Part shown: positions 1-11,659 of the stretch, one piece after another
Layout: each line of letters begins with the position of its first letter
Position numbering within the stretch: position 1 is the stretch's first letter
DNA from: Luzula sylvatica
Taxonomy: Eukaryota > Streptophyta > Magnoliopsida > Poales > Juncaceae
Direction of reading: 5' to 3'
Length of the DNA: 64,000 nt
Assembly: GCA_946800325.1 (NCBI GenBank)
Contig: OX326956.1
Coordinates: 48,469,052 to 48,533,051 of the forward strand
The notes under the pieces: generated by a model
Databases searched by the model: none
Told to the model about the DNA's origin: nothing
The model's input: the letters and a program-made list of their open reading frames with translations, nothing else
Position numbers and translations under genes: made by a program

Positions 1-212
1 TTATGTTGGATGTTGTTTATGTTATTTTTTTACTATTAAAAAATTATATTATTATATATTTTTTTGGTTTCATCTATAAATTTTAATTAAATTACTATCG
101 ATTTCGGTGACCGTTTTTTCACCGTTTTTCCACCGTTTTTTTACCGTTTTACGGTAATCCCGTTTTACGGTCCCCGACCGTTCCGTACCGTTTTCCGTAT
201 TTTACAACATTG
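1..212. mobile_element. Right end of a hAT-like DNA transposon
   Basis: The stretch ends with ACAACATTG at 204-212. Read on the other strand this is CAATGTTGTAAAATACGG, which resembles hAT terminal inverted repeats. Positions 105-200 hold clustered copies of ACCGTTTT/ACGGT, like the subterminal repeats that bind hAT transposase. The other end and the target duplication lie outside the window, so this is pattern recognition only. Confidence 0.4.
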
Positions 213-1910
213 GGTCGAGCATGCCTAGCATGCCTAGTACTCTTTTCACAAGGTTTAATAATGAGACATGATTATTAAATCTTAATTTTAATATATTAAT
301 TTATGATTTATTTAATACATGATTTGATAGCTAATTAATCTGCCAAATCATAAATTAACATATTAAGAATTAAGATGTCAAGTCACGAACACTTCATCAA
401 TATTTTATGGGGGGTTTTGAGGCACGTCAACATTTTCCATATATATTTCATGTGCTTGAATATATTTTTTTTTTACCTGATTGTATTCAAATCAATCGGC
501 TCGAACATTGGGTCGAGTTCAAATATGCAATCAAATAATATTTTGGGCCATGATTATTCATACTGGGCCCAATTAACATTACAATTATGGATCATTACCA
601 GACATCCTCATTTTGATTAAACACAAAACCATTAAAAAGAATGTTAATTACTCCTCAATATAAATTAATACATATGCATGATCCTCCATCATTACCATGA
701 AAAATATCTAATATTTCAAAATTATTCTATTAGCTGGAAAATAACAAAAAAATGTAAAAAGATAATCAAGGACCAAATCAACCTAAGTGATCAATTTCTC
801 GAATTTCAAGATATATCTTCTAGCCTGCAATGATATGTTTATAGACCTTATTTTCTTTCTTTCAAAATGCAAAGTAATTAATGTGAGTAGAAAATTTCAG
901 GGATAATTTCATGTGTAACACTACAAAATTTTAAAATATCAAATACACCCTTATAATATATAAGCTATCATGTATATGAAAAATAGCATATAAAAATGGA
1001 AAATGTTGGACATACCTCCGCCTTTCTTTCAGGAGCCTTAATGACATGAATATGATTTAACACATTAACAATTAACACATTAATTTATGATTTAATATTT
1101 TAATGGAATGTTCAATCATAAATTAAAATTTTAAATCATGTACTTATGTGTTAATTTTTACGATTTTAAATCATATACACGTCATCAAGACTTTTGTGGG
1201 AGAGTACCAGAGGCATCACTATTCTATAAAAATACAAAAAAAAAATATAGGGGATTAATTGCTGAAGTCATTTTGTTCACAAATAGAGGGGGTTTTAGCA
1301 AATTGATCATATAATAAATGCCAAATAATTAACCCTGTTACTTTTTACTTAATCGACAATGATTAAAGCTATAAAAGGAATAAACAAACTATATGGCATA
1401 AGGATGACCAATACCCAAAACAAATTGATTTGAACAACTTTTTGGTCTGCCATTATGACTCTCACTAAGTTAATTATCCTATCCACCTATCAACTCATGG
1501 TGCAAATCATCTCCAGTAATTTAAAACTGGACACATCCTTTGTACCATTTATTTTGGGATAAATGGATGTATGCAGTTTATTGCAATGGAGATATATTAT
1601 ATACATGATGAGGAAACTGATGGGAAAAAACTCAAAAGGTTGATGGTACCGAATTCCGGGTTTTATGGTGAGAACCGGTACAAGAGTATGAGATTGAGAT
1701 CACCCCTTCTTCTTGTCTCGGTCATCATGGGCAATGGAGAAATGTTACACTCAGCTCTTTTAAACCCTTCACGATCAAGAATATACGATATCTGGAAATA
1801 TCATGTGTATATACCCCCTCTAAAATGTTAAATATCACGATTAAGTAATAACTCTACAAAATGTAGGAAAACATATGAATATGAATACGAGAAAATTGAC
1901 AATTTACACA
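213..1910. other. AT-rich intergenic DNA without a recognisable gene
   Basis: Only short chance reading frames are present and none resembles a known protein. A stretch near 900-1000 (TTTCATGTGTAACACTACAAA) resembles the terminus of the MULE-type MITE at 1920-2500. Confidence 0.5.
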
Positions 1911-1919
1911 TTGTTTTAG

Positions 1920-2500
1920 GGCATAATTTCATGTGTACCCCTGCAAAACATCATAATTTCGTGTACAACCCTCAAAAACATGAAATTTCATAAATACCCC
2001 TACAAGAACCTTCAAATATCATGGATACCCTTAAATTATTTTTTTAGTTAATAACTTGTTAATTTTTCGTTCAAAATATTTTTTTTGTTTTATCCTTATA
2101 TCAATATAATAGTTACTTAAAATTTTGAGAATAATATTGATTTAATAATGATTTTTTGAAAAGAAATTATGAGATAGAATAGAATTGACAATTTGATTTT
2201 TTTATAGTTTTCAATTTATTTTAGAACAAAATTTATTCATTATCATACAAAAATAATTTTAAAAATTAGGTAATTGACATATTACCAACGAGAAAGGGGT
2301 TGATGATTTTTAAATGATACAATAGGGGTTTATGTAATATTTTAATAAAATTATAGGGGTAACCATGATATTTGAAGGATTTTGAAGGAGCATCCATAAA
2401 TATTTGAAGGTATTTGTAGGGGTATTCGTGAAATTTCACGTTATTGAGGGATATATGTGAAATTTTGACGTTTTTGTAGGGGTACACCTGAAATTGCGCC
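1920..2500. mobile_element. Mutator-like MITE, 581 bp, with 9 bp target duplication
   Basis: The 5' end GGCATAATTTCATGTGTACC and the reverse complement of the 3' end (GGCGCAATTTCAGGTGTACC) match over a long imperfect inverted repeat of roughly 110 bp per side. The direct repeat TTGTTTTAG flanks it exactly at 1911-1919 and 2501-2509. A 9 bp target duplication with long TIRs is the hallmark of Mutator-like elements. No coding capacity is visible, so it is non-autonomous. Fragments with the same terminus recur through the window. Confidence 0.8.
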
Positions 2501-2509
2501 TTGTTTTAG

Positions 2510-5400
2510 AAAAAAATAAGAGAGGAGGGTATTGATATTTTTTGTGGGCTATTCTTGATATTTCAAATTTTAAAGTGGTATGATAGTTCTAGATTTTGCA
2601 AGCGTATGGGTGAAATTTTACCTGAATAGAAAAGTTGAACCTAAAAGCTTATCTTTCTTTTTTCCAGAAATTGAAATATTGGATGTTGAGTGGATTTTAA
2701 ATTCATGAAATGATGAGGATTTATTCGAAATTTTGTATAGATTATTTTGTTCCATGCTGAAGGCCTCAAAAACATTAGGTGGAAGGCTTTCATAGTCATG
2801 ATGGCTTCAAGAAAGCACAAGCTTTGGGGTGTTCACACAACTTATTATAATATATTTCTCATTATTCATACATACACCTTAACATTTCGAATAAGTTTGT
2901 TTACCATTCGTTACGTGATTACATCCAAATTGTACAAGTTAATATACTACTTAAAAATATAATAATATGCCTATATTTTGACCAGTACATAAACTCTTTT
3001 TTTTTATTAGTCAGTACATAAACTCTTTTACATAAAACTAGAAATTGTAGTTAAATTAGGAGAATACTGGTGGTTCGCAGCGAGAATGTTAATTATGTTT
3101 TTTTTATTGTAATACAAATTACATATTTGTATGATAATATCATCTCATAATAAATTATTCGAACTCATTTATCCATGATTATATATATGTTTTATAATTA
3201 TTTTACACTGTGATAGCAAAAAAAATTACATATTTTTTTAATCAAAATAATAACATTTATATTAGAGTCATTGTATAATAATATATTATGTATAACTCAA
3301 TTTTAGAAAAAAAATATAACAACAAATATAATATCATTGTTGTTCAGAATATTTCATACAATATCAAATATATAACTAATAAATCATACGACATATGTAG
3401 TAACATTTCATTAATTTTATAGTAGTCATATTTTTTTATTGATTTAAAATGCAATGAAAATTGTAAATAATATCGAACTTAATTGTGAAAGTAATTTAAT
3501 AAATAATATAAAAATTTTATTCAACATACACATAAATATAAATTATTTTATATCATATGATTTTTTTAAAACAATACTATTTGATAGGTGTTTATATATT
3601 TACAAAGTTATTTAGATGGATAAACTATTTTTTATTTCTATTAATTATTTTAATATTAAATTTGTTTGATTAAAGCACAAATATAATCAACTTAGTATTA
3701 TATGAGATTCTTATAGTTATATTATAAAAAATTTAAAATAAATATTTCACTTAAAATTTTATTATGTAAATCAAATATTTAAAATTATATTATGTAAATT
3801 GCATTTTTTTGCATTGCATTTTCTTATATAATATTTTTACAAATTTAATTTATGAAACACGATATATATGAACTATGCTAATGTGGATGTCAAAATAAAG
3901 AGAAAACTATAACAAATATATTTGATGAATTTTTAAAATTAAATTTCTAAAAATAATACTAATATATGATGTATGTTTTATAATATTAAATATTAAGTTA
4001 TTATTATTTCATTTTCTATTGCGTTCAAATTTGATCATGTATTCTCATGTGAAATTATAAACAATTGAATAAATTTAGTTTAACATGAACATAACCAATA
4101 ATAACAGTCAACATCATTAATGTAGGATGATGTAGTTTTATAAGAATACTTAAAACGTAGTGTAAAATAATTGACACATAAATGGTTATAAAAATTATAT
4201 AATTACAAAAAATCAATGATTAATCAATAGTTTAAATTTTGCTGTATATCATAATTTTGAAATGAATGTGATGATGTTGCACAAGAAAATTGCTCAAAGT
4301 TGGGTCCCAAATAAGGACGTGGGTAAATTAAGATTTATTTTTCCCATTCTTTTTATTGTAGAATTGTAGTTAAATTTGTATCTTTTATTAGTTACCGAGA
4401 GATATCCCTCTACTTAATTATGATCACCTTTTTATCCTAACCTTTTTTTACAATTAAAAGTCACTAGACCTAGTCATGAATCACCATCATTAAAATTTCT
4501 TTGTGATCATAAGAATCTAACAAGCAACTGTACAAATTATTAATTATTAATTATTAATGTTTATTAATATGCAATCAACTTGACACCCACTAACCCTAAC
4601 CCTAATTTTAAACCAACTTTTAGCCAAAAGAGAGTCTAAATGTCTGTGAATTAAAGCAAAACAGCTTAGCAACATTCCCTTTTTCATCTAAAATAATATT
4701 TTTTGCAAACATGTCCCTGTGAAAGTGCCAAAATGAGAAACTGTCAATATGAAAAAGATAGTTTCTCCATATAAAGTTCCTATATATACAAACTATAACA
4801 TTACAATAATAATTAGTCACTTTAATAGTATAACTTGCAAAAGTAGAATAAGAACTAAGAAGTGCATATTGAATGCCAACCAACGGCCAATACCAAAGAT
4901 TTACACTTGGGAGTGTGTTAAAACTTAAAATACTAATTGGGAGTATCTCATGTGTATCCCTGCAAATTCTCAAAATATCATGCCTACTTCTGCAAAATAT
5001 AAAAAATATCAAATATATCCTTACAAAACATAATAAATGTTACGAGTTTTTTTTTTTAATAAATACGCGGAGCTTGTATATCTCCCGCGTAATCTTTAAT
5101 GATCAAATATGAGTCACAAGGAACTATCGTTGTTTTGAGTTTTTTTATATTTGTTTAACAGTATCTCCAAAACTACCGTTGTTTAGTTATCTGTGTATGC
5201 ATCGGGAGAAAAAAAATAATTGATGACATTTGTAAGTTCTTTTTCATGAAGATAGCCAATTGATTTATATTTCATAAAACAAAAAAAAGTTATCCATAAT
5301 AATACCGATCCAATATTTTCTTTTATCTTTTCTAGGGATGTTATGCTATTTTACATCTTGACGGAGTGTTATACTATGAGATTTGAGAAAATATATTATG
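2510..5400. other. AT-rich intergenic DNA, no gene seen
   Basis: No protein-like reading frame was found. 3950-4260 is a diverged dispersed repeat, listed separately. A MULE-MITE-like terminus occurs at about 4935-5030. At 4580-4605 a few CCCTAA units occur, too few to call a telomeric repeat. Confidence 0.5.
3950..4260 (+). repeat. Dispersed repeat, paralogue of the MULE insertion site at 44.7/48.2 kb
   Basis: This stretch aligns by eye with 44680-44721 continued by 48226-48500. Shared features are the run TGTATGTTTTATAATATTA, a TTTGATCATGTA segment, a CATTAATGTAG/AATGATGT segment and a stretch before TTGCACAAG. It has no insertion at the point where the MULE at 44722-48216 sits, so it acts as a paralogous empty site. 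Confidence 0.6.
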
Positions 5401-5564
5401 CCCTCACTATTACTTAAATATTTTGTATGCGTCAATCGAGAGTGTTTAATTGGATTGATTAGATTTTTTGATTAAACCAATTAAATAAATCAATTATTCG
5501 AATGCTAATCAATCTTATTAAACACCCTCGATTGACACATCAAATATATTTAAGTGAGAGGAGG
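5401..5564. mobile_element. Hairpin MITE
   Basis: The left arm (CCCTCAC...ACTTAAATATTTTG, then GTCAATCGAGAGTGTTTAAT) and the right arm read backwards form an imperfect inverted repeat covering most of the 164 bp. No clear target duplication was found, so the superfamily is not assigned. Confidence 0.6.
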
Positions 5565-5613
5565 TCCCGTATCAAACCCTATTGGTACATGTGAAACTTT
5601 GCCACATAGACAA

Positions 5614-5808
5614 TGGCGGATCTTGACAGAATTTTTTGGAGAAAACAAAATGAAAAATTAGTTCTGAAATTACACTGTGCGATTTCTTTGGGGGGTACAG
5701 TAAATTTTACACTGTTATACTGATAAAATACACCGAATCACTAGATATATATAATGTTCGACAAAAATCTTGGAGGTGGCTGCTCCTGCACGTACTAAGA
5801 TCCGCCCC
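5614..5808. mobile_element. Possible short MITE with GGCGGATCTT ends
   Basis: GGCGGATCTT near 5615 and AAGATCCGCC near 5797 are inverted copies about 190 bp apart. The inner sequence is not inverted and I could not define a target duplication. Confidence 0.4.
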
Positions 5809-6581
5809 ATCACATAACAATCTATATTGTTTTTGGTGCATCTTACTTTACAGTAGGATAAAAAAAGTGAGATACCACCAAAAGGTTACTGCCATTCACA
5901 AACAACATAGTTCATCTCCATGCGGTGAAAAAAAAATTGCAGCACTTTTTGTAGATTCATATTCCTACCGGCTACAAGTCTGCAATTTAGGATTTAGGAT
6001 AAATAAATTTCATGTGTACCTACAAAACTCAATATATCATAGATATCCCCACAAAGATCAACAGATCATAATTATCATCAATATCCTTACCAGTTACCAT
6101 CACTGAATCAAAGATATTTGTTAAATAAATCGTATTTAAAAGGAAGATGTTTTACTCAATTTCTGTAGCCTTGCAGGGGTAATTATGATATTTTATATTT
6201 CGGAGGTCTTTACATTAGTTCATTTTTTTAGGATACATATGATATTTTGTCGCGAGAATGATTAAGATATTTAATTAAGTATAATGAGATTTAATAACTA
6301 ATAAAAAAAAAGTATAATGAGATTTAATATATTGAATTTTTCTAATCATCAAATTGGATTTGAGATACGTGTTTTCAGTGACAAGCATTGATTTATATGA
6401 TTATCACGAAAAAACACAATTTTTTTTAAAAAAAACTGAATTTAATTAATTAAGTATTTTAGTGATCCTACTTTGCCACATAACTATTACAAGTCTTGCC
6501 ATATAAGACTTAAAAGTCACATTTCTCAGTCTCTCTTACCTGAAATTGAGATACAGAGCAAATTTGAAGAAACACAACCAA

Positions 6582-6584
<3 letters not shown>

Positions 6585-6635
<51 letters not shown>
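6585..6635 (+). repeat. (CT)n microsatellite in the 5' leader of the NPH3-family gene
   Basis: About 25 uninterrupted CT units end 18 nt before the ATG at 6654. CT-rich tracts are common in plant 5' leaders. The tract gives spurious open frames on both strands. Confidence 0.95.
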
Positions 6636-6638
<3 letters not shown>

Positions 6639-6653
6639 ACACACCCAACAGAG

Positions 6654-9181
6654 ATGGGAGTAGCAACAGTGACGGAATTGAGGCAGAGTATATCCGGCAA
6701 GAGGACGTTTAGGCCGAGTCTCGGTTCTCGACACCATAATGAGTGGTAACAGATATATATTAATTTAGTTATAGTTTCATTCAATATTTTTTTTGGAAAT
6801 TTAGCTACTAGGATTTGAATCTGTACATGTTAAATTAAAAAAATATGAATCCACAATCTATATATTGGTATTTCATTTTTGAACAAACAAACAAACAAAA
6901 AGTAATTCTCAAAAATATGGTACTTGCTGAAAGAAACTCTGATTTTGTACAATTTAGATGTTCAGAAATTCACACAAAACACAAAAAACAAGGCTTTCAT
7001 GTTAAAATATTTTCAAAATATCTATGCAACTTTTATTTTCTTTTGAAGTCCTTTTTGGATTTTACAGGCCTCCAGTTGACGTGTCCAGTGATCTCAAAGT
7101 TGAAGTTGGAACCTCAAGCTTTGCACTCCACAAGGTGAGAAAAAAAAAATCCATTGCACAATTCTACATGTTTAATCCAAATGAAATTATGTAAATAATT
7201 TCGAAAAAACAAGCAAACGAATCACGGTACTCCTCGTGATTTGTTCGAGATTTTGTAATCCTTGTGATGAATACTAATCATCTGTTTTATTACGTTTCGG
7301 CTCTAAAGTTAGCAAAAAATATGAAATCCATATATGGAAAATAAAACTCGAGCATTGATGTTATATACTTGTACAAATTACAGTTCCCTCTAGTCTCACG
7401 AAGTGGAAAGATTCGAAAACTTTTATCCGAAGCAAAAGATTCGAAAATCACCAAACTAAATCTGAATGGCACGCCTGGTGGGGCCCAATCCTTCGAGCTG
7501 GCAGCGAAATTTTGTTACGGTTTAAGCATAGAAATCACCATATCCAATGTGTCCATGCTATGTTCTGCCGCTCATTATCTCCTCATGACCGAGGAATTCT
7601 CTGAAAAAAACCTCGAGTCGAAAACCGAAACCTTTTTGAAGGAAACCATTTTCCCGAACATTTCAAATTCCATCTCGGTCCTTCGGTCTTGCGAGTCTCT
7701 CTTACCGGAAAGCGAAGAAATCGGTTTGGTTAATAGATTGATCAATGCAATTACAAATAATGTGTGCAAAGAGCAATTGAGTTGTGGCCTGTCTAAACTC
7801 GAACAAAATTCTTTGATAAAACCACTCGAGGCGAACAATCCAGATTGGTGGGGAAAATCTCTTTCTAATCTTGGGCTGGAATTTTTTCAAAGAGTTTTGT
7901 ATTCGGTTAAATCGAAGGGACTCAAACAAGAAACAATTAGTCGCATATTGATCAATTACGCGCAAAACTCCTTACAAGGTCTAATGGCAAGAGATTTGAG
8001 TTCGATTAAAGGGAGCGTTAGTGACAATGAAACCCTTAAAAAGCAACGATCGACTTTAGAAACCATCGTGAGTTTACTTCCAACACAATCTAGAAAAAGT
8101 CCCGTGCCAATGGCTTTCCTTTCGGGTTTGTTGAAATCCGCAAATTTGGTATCCGCTTCCAATACTTGTAAGGGCGATTTGGAGAAAAGAATCGGTATGC
8201 AATTAGACCAAGCAATTTTAGAAGATATATTGATACCATTTAATATGCAAAACGGACATCACAACCACATGTTATATGATACCGACTCGGTTGTGAGGAT
8301 TTTTTCGATTTTTTTGAATTTGGACGAGGATGAAGAGGATGTAAATAATATTTGTTATGATTTTGATACCCCGAGGTCGAGTAAGCAGAGTTTGATTTTG
8401 AAGGTCTCGAAATTGATGGATAGTTATCTTGCCGAGATTGCTTTAGATTCAAATTTAATCGCTTCGAAATTTATTTCTCTCACCGAGTTGTTGCCAGATC
8501 ATGCACGGGTCGTCACGGATGGACTTTACAGATCAGTTGATATTTTCCTCAAGGTAATTCAAATATACTATATATTGATTCCCGCAAATTACATTTTGAC
8601 TAATGAAAAATCTACATGTGTGTATGTGGCAGGTACACCCAAACATCAAGGAGTCGGAGCGGTACCGACTATGCAAAACCATAGATTGCCAAAAGCTCTC
8701 TCAAGAGGCGTGCAGTCACGCGGCTCAAAACGAAAGGCTTCCGGTACAAATGGCAGTACAGGTTCTCTATTTCGAACAAATAAGACTTCGAAATGCTCTC
8801 AGCGGAAATCACGACCAATTTTTCTTCAATTTGGTTAACTCGTCCCAATACCCCCAAAGGTCAGGAAGTGGCGTAGGGAGCGGTACGATATCTCCTAGAG
8901 ATAATTATGCATTGGTACGTCGAGAAAATAGAGAGTTGAAATTGGAGGTGGCGAGAATGCGAATGAGACTGACCGACTTGGAAAAAGATCATGTTTCGAT
9001 GAAACAAGAATTGGTGAAGGCTAACCCGGCGAATAAATTGTTTAAATCTTTTACGAAAAATTTAGGGAGTAAATTGAATTCTATGTTTAGGAGCAAATCA
9101 GAGTTGAAGCCGTTCGGAGGAAAGGCGGGTCTAGATGCGCGATCCTTGTTTCAGCGAAAAAGACGTCACTCGATTTCTTGA
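6654..9181 (+). CDS. NPH3/RPT2 family BTB protein (4 exons, 625 aa)
   Basis: Exons 6654-6745, 7068-7134, 7384-8553 and 8633-9181 join in frame at GT-AG sites into 625 residues. Residues about 35-140 form the BTB/POZ domain (DLKVEVGTSSFALHKFPLVS, then the FELAAKFCYG helix). The NPH3 domain follows from about 190 to 480, including DHARVVTDGLYRSVDIFLK and the QNERLPVQMAVQVLYFEQ block. A short coiled coil (RRENRELKLEVARMRMRL) precedes a basic tail ending RKRRHSIS. Family members are plasma-membrane-associated adaptors for CUL3 ubiquitin ligases and act in phototropin or auxin-transport signalling. The ATG is supported by the conserved N-terminal start and by splice phase. I cannot place it in a named subclade. 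The ending resembles the 14-3-3 phosphosite of NPH3. Confidence 0.93.
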
Positions 9182-9985
9182 CTTTTAGGAGGGGTTTAGG
9201 TGTTCATAAATTTGATTTTTTACTGTTTGGATTTTAAATTTTTACTAAGGTTTTGTGTGGAATTTGGTATGTGATTTTGCGGAACTAAAAGGATGTAAAA
9301 TATCAGAACTATTTTTCAATATTTTATGGTGCTAAATGAATTTCTACTCCTCCTGCGGAACTTCGTGGCCGAATAAATTGTTTGTTGAATTTGTGTTGAA
9401 TGGTATGAAAATATATATGAAATTGGTATTGGTATCGAATTTAATGGTACCAGTGATATTGAATTTGTTCACAATTCATCCAAAAGAAAACTAAAATAGC
9501 AAAATACGATCATAAACCTGACAATGGCAAATAAATCCCAAATGGCCTTAAAATAACAAATCATGACCATAAACCCTGAAACTCGAGAAAACACAAAATT
9601 TCAAATTAACTCTAGTAGATCACTAATTACCGTCGCGACCACCATCACCGCCAGCTTGGAGATCCATCAATATCTTCCCTTCTATCATAATTCCCAGTTC
9701 TATCTGATTTATTTCAAAATATAAAATGCATATCATTATCACATTTCAGAAACCAAGTTTTTAATTACTGAAGCTTATGAATCAATTTCAGAAAATTCAT
9801 ACCTGGAATAATTCGAGGTACCATAATAGCATAATAACAATTAGTTCGTACCTGGAATAATTCGAGGCCGTACGATAGAAAACCGAGATGCATCAAGAAA
9901 GACTCCTTATTATGCATATTAATTAGCTTTAATATATTTTCCTACAGTAAAATTCGCCAATAGAATAAAATAAAAAAATAAAAAA
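9182..9985. other. 3' flank of the NPH3-family gene; no further gene
   Basis: A likely 3' UTR with AATAAA-like sites is followed by AT-rich DNA. A short direct repeat (TACCTGGAATAATTCGAGG) occurs at about 9803 and 9850. Confidence 0.5.
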
Positions 9986-10009
9986 CGCTAGAAGGAGGGG
10001 TCGAACCTC

Positions 10010-10042
<33 letters not shown>

Positions 10043-10059
10043 AACTGAGCTATTCCAGC
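9986..10059 (-). tRNA. tRNA-Asn(GTT): tRNA-Asn (GTT)
   Basis: On the minus strand the full cloverleaf is present: acceptor GCTGGAA/TTCTAGC with discriminator G, a D-arm with GCTCAGTTGG, anticodon arm TGTGG-CTGTTAA-CCACA, and a T-arm GGAGG-TTCGACC-CCTCC. There is no intron. CAA lies just upstream, as is usual for plant tRNA starts, and a T6 run follows directly as a pol III terminator. Confidence 0.97.
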
Positions 10060-10179
10060 TTCTTGTAGGCTGTCATATTATTTAGCTATATAACAATAAT
10101 GTAAGTAATGGATCACGCTCTAACAAATGGACCGAACCATTTAAATTGAGCCCAATATAATACAATTTCTATTATATGG

Positions 10180-10400
10180 TGCTCTCAAATTTGCTCACGT
10201 CTTTTATATCATTAATTAATAATTAATAAAAATATTTTTTTTTAATAGTTAATTGATATTAATGAATAAGTGTTAATTTATATATATATTAATTATTTAT
10301 CAATTAATCGTCAATGAAATATTTTTTTATTAATTACCATCTTAATTATTTGTTATTTGATGATATAAAGATGTGAGAATCAGTGCCTCTGTATATATAT
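10180..10400. mobile_element. AT-rich MITE with inverted TTAATTAA-type arms (copy 1)
   Basis: Arms around ATATCATTAATTAATAATTAA and its inverted partner near 10310-10375 give a stem-loop of about 200 bp. The same design recurs at 10625-10830 and 41600-41830. The boundaries are approximate. Confidence 0.45.
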
Positions 10401-10624
10401 CCTATGAAAATATTCCTTTTCAATTATAGTTGTTTTTGTAGTGGAATGTTTTAACTGAGGTCGCATCATTTATGTTTTCTTAAAACAATTTTCTTTTGTT
10501 TTTTTTTTCTACTTCAAAACATTTGACATATATTATTTTCTATCATCTTTAGCGTTAGCACATTATTTTCATGACATGTAATTTTGAAAATATCCCTATA
10601 CTAAATTAAATCATACCCCCTCAT

Positions 10625-10830
10625 TTTCCCACCACATCATTTATATCACCAATTAATCATGATTAATTAACATGATCATTAACAAAAGTACATTCGATTA
10701 ATGGTTAATTGATATTAATTAAGAATTATTAATGTATATATTTTTTAATTATATATTAATTAACTGTTAATCGGATGTACTTTTGTTAATTACTCTAATA
10801 ATTAATCATTAATTAATCATATAAAGGGTG
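10625..10830. mobile_element. AT-rich MITE with inverted arms (copy 2)
   Basis: AACAAAAGTACATTCGATTA (about 10680-10699) is mirrored by TAATCGGATGTACTTTTGTT (about 10768-10787). Outer arms contain ATCACCAATTAAT and ATTAATTAATCATAT. The structure closely matches the copy at 41600-41830. Confidence 0.65.
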
Positions 10831-11466
10831 TTGGGGGAAATGAGGGGTACTGTATATGGCCTCAATTAAATTTTCCTCCTTTTTGTCAATAAAAAAAAGT
10901 GAAGAAACATTGCTTTTTGTTTTTCCTATTTAATATTTGTTCCGTGTGGACAGAGTATTTCAATATTTTTTGTTGGGAGAGTGTTCTGGTTGTTAAGAAT
11001 GTAACGATAATCGAAATTAACAATAATACAACAAATCGTCGCACTAGTCAAGAATCACACCAATAATAAAAAAACGATTATAATGAAACTTGAGCTTTAT
11101 TATATAAGAAATAAGGAGATTATAAGTATTTGTTGATGGATTCAAATGACACAAAATATCTCTTCATGTATAGGCTATCTGATTCATCTATTACATGCTA
11201 AATATCTAAGTAGACTATTCAAGAACATTGTTCTTTCCTAAATGAACATAATTCTTCACTTATATTAACATAACATTTCACATCTAAATGCATAACAAAA
11301 GTAGTTAATAATATAAATACATCTTTAAGACTTAGCAACAAAAAAATTTATTCCAATTCATTATCTTTAGTAAAATGATAATTGATTTAGATTTTCTCCG
11401 ATATCTCATCAAAAGGGTACATCCTTATTATTTTTTTGACATCCTTCCTACCATTTTAGGTTTTAG

Positions 11467-11651
11467 GAGTGATTTAAATTGCGGCGCAATTACGCCATCA
11501 TAGCGCAAATCACAATAAATATTTATAAAACGTAACACTGCAACCTACTAAATAGCGTCACAATATCGTCGCAATATCGCGCAATATCGATAATCATATG
11601 TAAATTACAGTTCAAACGCAATAAACCGATATATCGCAATTTAAAACATTG
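11467..11651. mobile_element. hAT-type MITE, 185 bp, with 8 bp target duplication
   Basis: The left end GAGTGATTTAAATTGCG and the reverse complement of the right end (CAATGTTTTAAATTGCG) form the TIR. GGTTTTAG flanks it at 11459-11466 and 11652-11659, the 8 bp target duplication expected of hAT elements. GCGCAATATCG-like subterminal repeats fill the interior. There is no coding capacity. Confidence 0.85.
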
Positions 11652-11659
11652 GGTTTTAG

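Noticed and set aside
4575..4606. CCCTAACCCTAACCCTAA-like run
   Set aside because: Fewer than four units and not the plant CCCTAAA type; too short for an interstitial telomere repeat.
6473..6784. Ser-Leu and Glu-Arg repeat frames around the CT tract
   Set aside because: Artefacts of the (CT)n microsatellite in the 5' leader of the NPH3-family gene.
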